10,685 bases of DNA from NCBI GenBank assembly GCA_045531755.1, contig JAZSEP010000071.1:1-10685 (forward strand), written 5' to 3'. The position numbers and the translations under genes are program-made. Source of the DNA: UBA11540 sp045531755. GTDB taxonomy: Bacteria > Bacillota > Clostridia > Oscillospirales > Ruminococcaceae. Position 1 is the first letter of the stretch; each line of letters opens with the position of its first letter. Below, piece by piece: positions 1-6,568 of the stretch. The notes below the pieces were generated by a model, which worked only from the letters and a program-made list of their open reading frames with translations, made no database searches and was not told where the DNA came from.

Positions 1-372
1 AGTCACAACTATAAAACGCATAACTACCTATCGAGGTTACGCTGTCGGGGATGGTGATGCTTGTGAGAGAGTCACAACCATAAAACGCATAACTACCTAT
101 CAAGGTTACGCTGTCGGGGATGGTGATGCTTGTGAGAGAGTCGCAACTATAAAACGCATAACTACCTATCGAGGTCACGCTATCGGGGATGGTGACGCTT
201 GTGAGGGAGGTGCAATTATAAAACGCATAACTACCTATCGAGGTTACGCTGTTACCAATGGTGATGCTTGTGAGGGAGGTGCAACTTCTAAACGCATAGC
301 TACCTATCGAGGTCACGCTATCGGGAATGGTGATGCTTGTGAGGGAGGAACAACGTTCAAACGCATAGTTGC
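1..372 (-). repeat. 69-bp tandem LRR-coding repeats, block A (five units)
   Basis: The motif TATCGAGGTYACGCT recurs with its C at 32, 101, 170, 239 and 308, an exact 69-bp period (23 codons). Units differ by a few bases, for example CAAGG for CGAGG at 101 and IPDS versus IGNS core codons. Each unit encodes one LRR_5 repeat on the minus strand. The array may extend beyond the window start. Confidence 0.93.
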
Positions 373-1822
373 CCATACTCGTGCACACGCTTTTTTTTGC
401 GAAATTTACAGCGGTAATTTTGGGTGAATATGAGGAATTGGGATAAGGATTAAAAAGATATGCAGGGATTCTTGTGACGTTTACTCCGATGTTAACTGTG
501 ATTCCACTACCGTTTGTTCCTGCGTTGTAAAAAACATAGTTACTCGACGACAAATCTGCCATCTTTGCTGCATTGAAATTGATTTCTGTCAGTCCTGTGC
601 AATCATAAAACGCATCGTTTCCTATCGAGGTTACGCTATCGGGGATGGCGATGCTTGTGAGGGAGGTGCAATTATAAAACGCAGAGCTACCTATCGAGGT
701 TACGCTGTTGCCGATGGTGACGCTGGTGAGGGAGGTGCAATTATAAAACGCAGAGCCATAGATAAATTTTGTGTTTGCGTTGATTTGACAGGATGCGATA
801 GTTTTATCCTTTGCCTTTACAAGCACAACGTAAGGGTTAGTATTGTTCCCAAGGTAGTATGCATTGTCATACTCGTTGTATATAAGGTTGTTGCAACCAT
901 AAAACGCAGAGTTGCCTATCGAGGTTACGCTGTTGCCGATAGTGACGCTTGTGAGGGAGGAGCAATATTCAAACGCATAGTTACCTATCTCGGTTACGCT
1001 GTTGCCGATAGTGACGCTTGTGAGGGAGGAGCAATTTCTAAACATATCTCCACCTATCGATGTCACGCTGTCGGGGATAATATAACTGCCCGATTTACCC
1101 TCAGGATATTTAACTATAGTCGTTTTGCTTTTATCGAATAATACTCCATCTTCAGAAGAGAAGCTTTGGTTGTTTGTATCAACGTTGATTTCGGTAAGTT
1201 TGCAGCAACCACAAAACGCAAGGTAGCCTATCGAGGTTACACTGTCGGGGATGTTGATGCTTGTGAGGGAGGAGCAATCATAAAACGCATAGCTACCTAT
1301 CGAGGTTACGCTGTTGCCGATAGTGACGCTTGTGAGGGAGGAGCAACCATAAAACGCATAGCTGCCTATCGAGGTTACGCCGCTACCGATAACAACCTTT
1401 TTGACAGAGCTTCTACTGCTATACCACGGAACAGATGACGAACTATAGTTCGTCACCGCACCCGTTCCCGAGATTGTCAGGGTGCCGTTGTCGTCCAGAG
1501 TCCATCTTACATTGGTTCCGCAGTTGCCCGAGGACGCATAGGTCGTTATTGCCTCTGCGGTTTCTTCAATCGCAGGGGCTTGGTAGTTCATATCTTCGGG
1601 AGCTTCTTCGGAGGTTGTTTCTTCGGAAGCTGTTTCTTCGGAAGTTGTTTCTTCGGTGGTCACGTCTTCGGACGCAGGTTCTTCGAGGGTTATTTCCTCG
1701 GATACGGTTTCCTCGTGATGTGTGTGTTCAGCCGTCGGTTCCTCTGCAAATACAGGGAAGGTTGACATTGTCAGCACCATTGCAAGTGCCAGTATGGCTG
1801 CTAAAAGCTTCTTTGCGTTCAT
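1..1822 (-). CDS. Secreted BspA-like leucine-rich-repeat surface protein (partial, 3' end outside window)
   Basis: I read one uninterrupted minus-strand frame from an ATG at 1822-1820 to the window edge: 607 codons and no stop. The start is preceded by an AGAGGG Shine-Dalgarno about 7 nt upstream. Residues 1-26 are a typical signal peptide (Lys-Lys, then a hydrophobic core, ending in VFA before EE). Residues 27 to about 97 are a Thr/Ser/Glu-rich linker. From C101 comes a module reading CGTNVRWTLDDNGTLTISG, common at the N-terminus of BspA-type proteins. From about residue 140 onward there are LRR_5 (BspA/TpLRR) repeats of 23 residues, with consensus SLTSVTIGNSVTSIGSYAFY plus a Cys-containing turn. 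Diverged repeats and insertions include SSEDGVLFDKSKTTIVKYPEG and an NEYDNAYYLGN segment. Members of this family are exported and often mediate adhesion or host contact; that role is inferred here. No wall anchor or C-terminal domain is visible because the gene is cut. It diverges from the miaB operon and appears to be an accessory gene. Confidence 0.93.
   Translation of the reverse strand, partial: MNAKKLLAAILALAMVLTMSTFPVFAEEPTAEHTHHEETVSEEITLEEPASEDVTTEETTSEETASEETTSEEAPEDMNYQAPAIEETAEAITTYASSGNCGTNVRWTLDDNGTLTISGTGAVTNYSSSSVPWYSSRSSVKKVVIGSGVTSIGSYAFYGCSSLTSVTIGNSVTSIGSYAFYDCSSLTSINIPDSVTSIGYLAFCGCCKLTEINVDTNNQSFSSEDGVLFDKSKTTIVKYPEGKSGSYIIPDSVTSIGGDMFRNCSSLTSVTIGNSVTEIGNYAFEYCSSLTSVTIGNSVTSIGNSAFYGCNNLIYNEYDNAYYLGNNTNPYVVLVKAKDKTIASCQINANTKFIYGSAFYNCTSLTSVTIGNSVTSIGSSAFYNCTSLTSIAIPDSVTSIGNDAFYDCTGLTEINFNAAKMADLSSSNYVFYNAGTNGSGITVNIGVNVTRIPAYLFNPYPNSSYSPKITAVNFAKKSVCTSMGNYAFERCSSLTSITIPDSVTSIGSYAFRSCTSLTSITIGNSVTSIGSYAFYNCTSLTSVTIPDSVTSIGSYAFYSCDSLTSITIPDSVTLIGSYAFYGCDSLTSITIPDSVTSIGSYAFYSCD
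594..752 (-). repeat. 69-bp LRR-coding repeats, block B (two units)
   Basis: Two units matching block A have the marker C at 626 and 695. Block B is separated from block A by an insertion (about 373-593) encoding a non-canonical stretch (AAKMADLSSSNYVFYNAGTN and following) that still ends in an LRR-like MGNYAFE turn. Confidence 0.88.
889..1077 (-). repeat. 69-bp LRR-coding repeats, block C (three units)
   Basis: Marker C positions are 920, 989 and 1058. The second unit has CTCGG in place of CGAGG, changing Ser to Glu, and the third has TGTCAC. Between blocks B and C (about 753-888) lies the divergent segment containing NEYDNAYYLGN and VLVKAKDKTI. Confidence 0.88.
1203..1385 (-). repeat. 69-bp LRR-coding repeats, block D (three units, most N-terminal)
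   Basis: Marker C positions are 1232, 1301 and 1370. These are the first LRR units of the protein. The gap to block C (about 1078-1202) encodes a typical BspA insertion (SSEDGVLFDKSKTTIVKYPEG). Confidence 0.88.
1604..1663 (-). repeat. 15-bp tandem repeat encoding the Thr/Glu-rich linker
   Basis: Four in-frame 15-bp units begin at 1604, 1619, 1634 and 1649, each starting TTCTTCGG on the plus strand. They encode TTSEE/TASEE pentapeptides on the minus strand. The fourth unit is diverged, and related SEE/LEE codons continue to about 1720. Because the unit is a multiple of three, gain or loss of copies would change linker length without breaking the frame. Confidence 0.85.
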
Positions 1823-1885
1823 TTTTGTCCCTCTTTCATTTGTCTAAATTCGAAATATATAAAATTTGATATTTTTACAAATAAC

Positions 1886-1914
1886 ATTCTATCACTAATA
1901 TTCAGATTTTTCAA
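1886..1914 (-). promoter_or_regulatory. Sigma-A-type promoter for the LRR surface gene
   Basis: On the minus strand TTGAAA (1914-1909) is followed by exactly 17 nt and TAGAAT (1891-1886). The -10 box is preceded by TG plus one base, an extended -10. This would give a leader of roughly 55 nt before the ATG at 1822. Called by eye from consensus. Confidence 0.65.
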
Positions 1915-1995
1915 GCATTTGACAACGTAGATTTTATAGTTTAGCGGAATGGGTGATTTTTTTGATTTTTACCAGTAAATATTGTCCTCAAACTA

Positions 1996-2024
1996 TTGAA
2001 ATCAGTGTCGATTTTTTGTATAAT
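1996..2024 (+). promoter_or_regulatory. Sigma-A-type promoter for the miaB-mutSL-miaA operon
   Basis: TTGAAA (1996-2001), a 17-nt spacer and a perfect TATAAT (2019-2024). Transcription would start near 2031, leaving a leader of about 30 nt before the proposed TTG start of miaB. No other promoter of similar quality was noticed in the short gaps between the downstream genes, so it probably drives the whole run. Confidence 0.75.
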
Positions 2025-2047
2025 AGAGTGTAATTATAATTTCATTT

Positions 2048-2054
2048 AAGGGTG
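2048..2054 (+). promoter_or_regulatory. Shine-Dalgarno deciding the miaB start
   Basis: AAGGGTG ends a few bases before TTG at 2061, and AAGG to TTG leaves 9 nt. The in-frame GTG at 2052 lies inside this motif and has no Shine-Dalgarno of its own, so the TTG is preferred. Confidence 0.6.
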
Positions 2055-2060
2055 TTATTT

Positions 2061-3476
2061 TTGATAAAAGAAGAAACCTTCATAAACTCTGAAGAGATAG
2101 AAAGACAACGTGGCATCATCCGCGAAATCCGCAGTCGCTCGGAAGAACTGAAAATGCGCTCATTGCGCACCTTTTTCGTCCACAGCTTCGGTTGTCAGCA
2201 AAACGCGGCAGACTCCGAAAAGATTGTGGGTATGCTTCTTGAGATGGGCTTTGAAAGAGCAGACGATGCAAAAAGCGCCGACATCGTTTTCTTCAACACC
2301 TGTGCTGTTCGGGAAAACGCAGAGCTTCGTGTTTTTGGCAACGTGGGAGAGCTTAAAAAGGCAAAAAAGCAAAATCCCAATATGCTGATAGCGCTTTGCG
2401 GTTGTATGACACAACAGGCACACATTGCAGAGAAAATCAAAAAGAGCTATCCGTTTGTGGATTTGGTTATCGGTACGCACGCCCTTCACCGAATTCCCGA
2501 GATGCTTCTTGATATTTTTGAGAACAAAAAGCGCATCTTTGATTTTGCCGAGCACGACGGTTTTATTGCCGAAGGGCTTCCCGTGAAGCGTGAGGGCAGT
2601 ATCAAAGCATGGCTCCCTATTATGTACGGATGCGACAACTTCTGCTCCTACTGCATCGTACCTTACGTTCGCGGACGCGAGAGAAGCCGTACGAGCGAAG
2701 CGGTAATCGCAGAGGCCAAAGAGCTTGTAGCCCTCGGATACAAGGAGATAACCCTACTCGGTCAGAACGTGAACTCCTACGGAAAAGGACTTGAAGAGGA
2801 TATAACCTTTTCCGAACTACTACGACGGATAAACGCCATTGGGGGAGATTTCCGCATCAGATTTATGACCTCTCACCCGAAAGATGCAACCCGTGAGCTT
2901 ATTGACACCATCGCAGAGTGTGACAAGGTTTGCAAAAGCCTGCACCTGCCTGTACAAAGCGGAAGCAACAGGGTTCTCAGTCAGATGAACAGACGATATA
3001 CTGTGGAAAGCTATCTTTCGCTTATAGATTATGCAAAAGAAAGGATTCCGAACATATCGTTTTCGAGTGACCTAATCGTTGGGTTCCCCGGCGAAACCCG
3101 TGAGGAATTTTTGGAGACCTGCGAGCTTATCAAAAAGGTTCGCTATGACCTTTTGTACACCTTCGTATACTCAAAGCGAAGCGGTACCAAGGCGGCTGTG
3201 ATGGAGGACCCTATCAGCGAAAAAGAAAAGGGCCTTTGGCTCAGAGAACTCTTGGACATTCAATCAAAAATTACCGAAGAGCGTTTTTCACAGCTTGTCG
3301 GAACGGTCCAGCGAATTCTCGTTGAAGGTGAAGGAAAGAATAATGGTACACTCGTCGGTCGCACCGACACGAATATAATAACCGAGCTTGAAGGCGACAA
3401 GGCTCTTATAGGACAATTTGTTGATGTTAAAATCACAAAAGCTTATAACTGGGCAGTCGCAGGCGAGCTTATATAA
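2061..3476 (+). CDS. miaB: MiaB, tRNA-2-methylthio-N6-dimethylallyladenosine synthase
   Basis: A radical-SAM methylthiotransferase that converts i6A to ms2i6A at position 37 of tRNAs reading UNN codons, using two [4Fe-4S] clusters. With the TTG start the protein is 471 aa. Its first ~35 residues are a charged extension, as in Gram-positive MiaB. The N-terminal UPF0004 domain holds the auxiliary-cluster cysteines: C45 (SFGCQQNAADSEK), C81 (FNTCAVRENAE) and C115 (CGCMTQQ). The radical-SAM motif is CDNFCSYC with C191, C195 and C198. A C-terminal TRAM domain runs from about residue 405 and includes VEGEGKNNGTLVGRT. The intact motif set and the VRENAE signature separate it from the relatives RimO and MtaB. 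It is the first gene of the operon and ends 15 bp before the YlbF-family gene. The substrate base is made by MiaA, encoded downstream. Function is from family knowledge. Confidence 0.96.
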   Translation: MIKEETFINSEEIERQRGIIREIRSRSEELKMRSLRTFFVHSFGCQQNAADSEKIVGMLLEMGFERADDAKSADIVFFNTCAVRENAELRVFGNVGELKKAKKQNPNMLIALCGCMTQQAHIAEKIKKSYPFVDLVIGTHALHRIPEMLLDIFENKKRIFDFAEHDGFIAEGLPVKREGSIKAWLPIMYGCDNFCSYCIVPYVRGRERSRTSEAVIAEAKELVALGYKEITLLGQNVNSYGKGLEEDITFSELLRRINAIGGDFRIRFMTSHPKDATRELIDTIAECDKVCKSLHLPVQSGSNRVLSQMNRRYTVESYLSLIDYAKERIPNISFSSDLIVGFPGETREEFLETCELIKKVRYDLLYTFVYSKRSGTKAAVMEDPISEKEKGLWLRELLDIQSKITEERFSQLVGTVQRILVEGEGKNNGTLVGRTDTNIITELEGDKALIGQFVDVKITKAYNWAVAGELI

Positions 3477-3491
3477 GAAAGGATTTTTACT

Positions 3492-3905
3492 ATGGAAAAC
3501 AACATCATCATTGAAAAAACAAGAGAGCTTGCAAAGCTCATTCAGGCAGACCCTGCTTATAAAAACCTCATTGAAGCAAGAGAAAAGAACGACAACGATG
3601 CAGAGCTCCAGGACCTCATCGGCAAGTTCAATCTCAAGAGAATAGAGCTCAACCAAGCTATGAGCGAGGCAGAGAGAAATCAGGACAAGATCAACGCCGC
3701 TGATGCAGAGCTCAAGGAAATCTATCAAAAGATAATGTCCAACGAAAATATGATAGCTTATGATAAGGCTACAAACGAAATGGCTCTTATTATGAACAAA
3801 ATCAACAGAATTATTTCCGGCGCAGCAAACGGCGAGGACCCCGATGCAATCGACACCGAGGCTTCCTGCACAGGAAGCTGTTCCTCCTGCTCCGGCTGTC
3901 ACTAA
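3492..3905 (+). CDS. YlbF/YmcA (RicA-like) family protein with a Cys-rich tail
   Basis: A 137-aa, mostly helical and charged protein with a strong AAAGGA ribosome binding site and an ATG start. The pattern of an N-terminal helix (EKTRELAKLIQADPAYKNL), a central ELQDLIGKFNLKRIELNQ segment and an EMALIMNKINRIISG helix matches the YlbF/YmcA family. In Bacillus subtilis, ymcA (ricA) lies directly beside ymcB (miaB), so position favours a RicA-type role. There the YmcA-YlbF-YaaT complex affects RNase Y-dependent mRNA maturation and development and carries Fe-S clusters. The last 12 residues contain C126, C130, C133 and C136 (C-x3-C-x2-C-x2-C) ahead of a final His. This is a probable metal or Fe-S ligand set, inferred from spacing. 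Whether this is the RicA or the YlbF paralogue cannot be settled from one window, so no symbol is given. Confidence 0.85.
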   Translation: MENNIIIEKTRELAKLIQADPAYKNLIEAREKNDNDAELQDLIGKFNLKRIELNQAMSEAERNQDKINAADAELKEIYQKIMSNENMIAYDKATNEMALIMNKINRIISGAANGEDPDAIDTEASCTGSCSSCSGCH

Positions 3906-3920
3906 TTAAAATCTCTTTTC

Positions 3921-3925
3921 GGAGG
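3921..3925 (+). promoter_or_regulatory. Shine-Dalgarno deciding the mutS start
   Basis: GGAGG lies 8 nt before GTG at 3934. An upstream in-frame GTG at 3925 overlaps the motif itself and cannot use it. Starting at 3934 gives an N-terminus GLSPAMQQYL, which aligns with the usual MutS beginning. Confidence 0.75.
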
Positions 3926-3933
3926 TGGGGCAA

Positions 3934-6555
3934 GTGGGTCTTTCTCCTGCGATGCAACAATACCTTAACATCAAAGAACAGCACAAAAACGAAATACTTT
4001 TCTTCCGCCTCGGAGACTTTTATGAAATGTTCTTCGAGGACGCGAAGCTTGTTTCGAATGAGCTGGAGCTTGTTCTGACAGGCAAGGACTGCGGTCTCCC
4101 CGAGCGCGCTCCTATGTGCGGTATTCCCCACCATTCCGCCGAGATTTATATTAAAAAGCTAATCGACCGAGGTTATCACGTTGCTATCTGCGAGCAGATG
4201 GAAAATCCCGCTCAGGCAAAGGGCATTGTTCGCCGTGCAGTTGTGCGCGTTATCTCCCCCGGTACCGTTATCGAAAGCAGTATGCTCGACGAGGAAAAGA
4301 ACAACTTTATCTGTTCCGTACACCGTGAGGGTGATACTGCAGGAATCTGTTTCTGTGACATTTCGACAGGTGAAATCTTTGCAAATTGCATTGCCGCCGA
4401 CGTCGAACGCGGACTCATCAACGAGATTGGCAGATTTGTACCCAGCGAGATTATTTCAAACGCTGAATTTACAAAGTGCAGGGGTGTTATGAGCTTTGTG
4501 AACGAAAAGATACGTTCCTCCTGCTCTGTTGTCGAGGACGAGAAAACCTTTGACGCTATGAAGGATTTTCTCTTTTCGGCATTCAAAAACGCCGGAATAA
4601 GAGATGCGATATCCGACGCTCCCGAGCAGACCTTGCGCGCTATATCAAACCTCGTCGCGTATCTTGACAAGGTTCAGATGAGCGGCGGTTGCCGTATAAC
4701 CTCGATAAACTTCTATAACGAAACACGATATATGAATCTTGACATCACCGCAAGAAGAAACCTTGAGGTGACCGAATCTATGCGCTCCAAAGAGAAAAAA
4801 GGTTCTCTTTTAGGTGTGCTTGACAAAACAAAAACTGCTATGGGCAGAAGGCTTATGAGAAGCTTTCTCGAACAACCCTTATTAAACCCCGCTCTCATCG
4901 AAAGACGCCTTAATGCTGTTGAAGAGCTGTATAAAAACAGCGTTTTATCCAGTGAGCTTTCGCTTTTGATGACGGGTATGGCAGACATTGAAAGGCTTAT
5001 CACAAGGGTAGTCTATTCCACCGCAAACCCAAAAGAGCTGAAGGCTTTGCAGTATGCTTGCGAAAGACTCCCCGAAATCAAGGACAGGCTTGCCGCTTCC
5101 GAGAGCCGTGTTCTTGCCGAGACCTTTGCCGGAATTGACAAGCTTGAAGACGTTGCAACACTGATCGGCGATGCCATTGACGACAACGCCCCTGCCGTAT
5201 TGAAGGACGGCGGCATAATCCGCGAGGGTTATAACCCTGTTATCGACGACCTTCGCAGTCTTGTGAAAAACACAAAGGGTTATATCGCCGCTATAGAGGC
5301 ACAAGAAAAGGAAGCTACGGGAATCAAGAACCTCAAGATAGGCTACAACCGCGTTTTCGGCTACTATATTGAGGTCACCAAGTCGGCTATCGACCTCGTT
5401 CCCGACCATTATATAAGAAAACAAACTCTTGCAAACTGCGAGAGATACATAACCGAGGAGCTGAAAACGCTTGAAGGCAAAATCCTTTCCGCAAGCACAC
5501 AGATTGCAGAGCTTGAATATGAGGCTTTTGCTACCGTTAGAGGATACGTCGGCGAACAGCTGTTCAGGGTGCAAAAAACCGCGGACAGCATTGCCCATCT
5601 TGACGTTTTCGTTTCTCTCGCGCAGGTCGCCCTTGCAAACGGATACGTCCGCCCCACAATTACCATGGGTTCGGAAATCATCATCAAGGACGGCAGGCAT
5701 CCCGTTGTCGAGAGTCTTTTAAAGGATGTTCCTTTTGTTGCAAACGACACGACGCTCAACAACGGTACCGACCGCATCTCGATAATCACAGGTCCTAACA
5801 TGGCGGGTAAATCAACCTATATGCGACAGGTGGCACTCATCGTGCTTATGGCGCAAGTGGGCTCGTTTGTTCCTGCTTCTTCCGCAACGATTGGCGTTGT
5901 AGACAGCATCTTTACCCGTGTCGGCGCTTCGGACGATTTGTCCTCGGGTCAGTCTACCTTTATGGTGGAGATGAGCGAGGTTTCGATGATACTCAAAAAT
6001 GCCACCTCCAAGAGTCTTGTAATTCTTGACGAGGTTGGCAGAGGCACCTCCACCTTTGACGGAATGAGTATCGCGAGAGCTGTTGTTGAATATATCGCAG
6101 ACCCCAAAAAGATAGGCGCGAAAACACTTTTTGCGACACACTATCACGAGCTCACTTCGATGGAGGAGGAGCTTGACTGCGTTAAAAACTATAACATTGC
6201 CGTTAAAAAGCGCGGTGATGACATAACCTTCCTGCGCCGTATCGTGAAGGGCGCGGCAGACGACAGCTACGGAATCGAGGTAGCAAAGCTTGCAGGTGTC
6301 CCCGACGCAGTGGTGCATCGCGCAAAGGACATCTTAAAATCACTTGAACAGGACGCAGAGATTGTTTCTCCTAAATCCATCAGAGCAAACCGCGAACAGC
6401 CCGACTATGAGCTTTTGTCCGTGCAGACAATGCTCGGCGACTCGCCTTCTTCGAGCCGTATTATGCAGATACTTGAAGACACAGACCTTGAGACCCTCAC
6501 ACCGATTGAGGCGCTCAACAAGCTATATGAGCTTAAAAAGATTTCACAAGAATAG
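3934..6555 (+). CDS. mutS: DNA mismatch repair protein MutS
   Basis: MutS recognises base mismatches and small loops in newly replicated DNA and, as an ATP-dependent sliding clamp, recruits MutL. The protein is 873 aa from the GTG start, normal for bacterial MutS1. The mismatch-reading Phe-x-Glu is present as F29-Y-E31 in LGDFYEMFFEDA. The connector, lever and clamp regions fill about residues 120-560, with the GYNRVFGYYIEVTKS stretch typical of MutS1. The C-terminal ABC-type ATPase has Walker A GPNMAGKST (620-628), a Walker B with D699-E700 followed by the signature-like GRGTSTFDG, and the His-switch FATHYHEL (H736). The C-terminal helical end DLETLTPIEALNKLYELKK is conserved. I do not see a canonical QLxLF beta-clamp motif in the linker before it, only YELLSVQTM. 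It lies 28 bp after the YlbF-family gene and 13 bp before mutL, so it is co-transcribed with its partner. Confidence 0.98.
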   Translation: MGLSPAMQQYLNIKEQHKNEILFFRLGDFYEMFFEDAKLVSNELELVLTGKDCGLPERAPMCGIPHHSAEIYIKKLIDRGYHVAICEQMENPAQAKGIVRRAVVRVISPGTVIESSMLDEEKNNFICSVHREGDTAGICFCDISTGEIFANCIAADVERGLINEIGRFVPSEIISNAEFTKCRGVMSFVNEKIRSSCSVVEDEKTFDAMKDFLFSAFKNAGIRDAISDAPEQTLRAISNLVAYLDKVQMSGGCRITSINFYNETRYMNLDITARRNLEVTESMRSKEKKGSLLGVLDKTKTAMGRRLMRSFLEQPLLNPALIERRLNAVEELYKNSVLSSELSLLMTGMADIERLITRVVYSTANPKELKALQYACERLPEIKDRLAASESRVLAETFAGIDKLEDVATLIGDAIDDNAPAVLKDGGIIREGYNPVIDDLRSLVKNTKGYIAAIEAQEKEATGIKNLKIGYNRVFGYYIEVTKSAIDLVPDHYIRKQTLANCERYITEELKTLEGKILSASTQIAELEYEAFATVRGYVGEQLFRVQKTADSIAHLDVFVSLAQVALANGYVRPTITMGSEIIIKDGRHPVVESLLKDVPFVANDTTLNNGTDRISIITGPNMAGKSTYMRQVALIVLMAQVGSFVPASSATIGVVDSIFTRVGASDDLSSGQSTFMVEMSEVSMILKNATSKSLVILDEVGRGTSTFDGMSIARAVVEYIADPKKIGAKTLFATHYHELTSMEEELDCVKNYNIAVKKRGDDITFLRRIVKGAADDSYGIEVAKLAGVPDAVVHRAKDILKSLEQDAEIVSPKSIRANREQPDYELLSVQTMLGDSPSSSRIMQILEDTDLETLTPIEALNKLYELKKISQE

Positions 6556-6568
6556 AAAAGTGTGGTGA

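Larger units (their letters stand above)
1823..2060. other. AT-rich divergent intergenic region
   Basis: This stretch separates the minus-strand LRR gene from the plus-strand miaB operon. It contains the two promoters listed separately and no coding frame with a credible start and ribosome binding site. I saw no convincing operator palindrome, riboswitch or small RNA gene in the remainder (about 1915-1995). Confidence 0.75.

Noticed and set aside
1..372. Regular repeats resembling a CRISPR-like array
   Set aside because: The 69-bp units are contiguous with no unique spacers and translate in frame as LRR_5 repeats.
785..1869. Open plus-strand frames at 785-1141, 1166-1438, 1435-1869 and 1580-1765
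   Set aside because: They are antisense to the LRR repeats and the Thr/Glu linker. Their repetitive, Cys/Arg- or Phe-rich proteins mirror the minus-strand codons, and none has a good ribosome binding site.
2052..2060. GTG at 2052 as miaB start
   Set aside because: It lies within the only Shine-Dalgarno-like sequence and has none upstream; TTG at 2061 has correct spacing.
3925..3933. GTG at 3925 as mutS start
   Set aside because: It overlaps the GGAGG ribosome binding site, which is correctly spaced for GTG at 3934.
4945..5700. Long minus-strand frame within mutS, and similar ones at 3288-3902, 5812-6318 and 8056-8511
   Set aside because: They lie opposite well-conserved genes, have no recognisable domains or initiation signals, and are expected shadows of the codon pattern.
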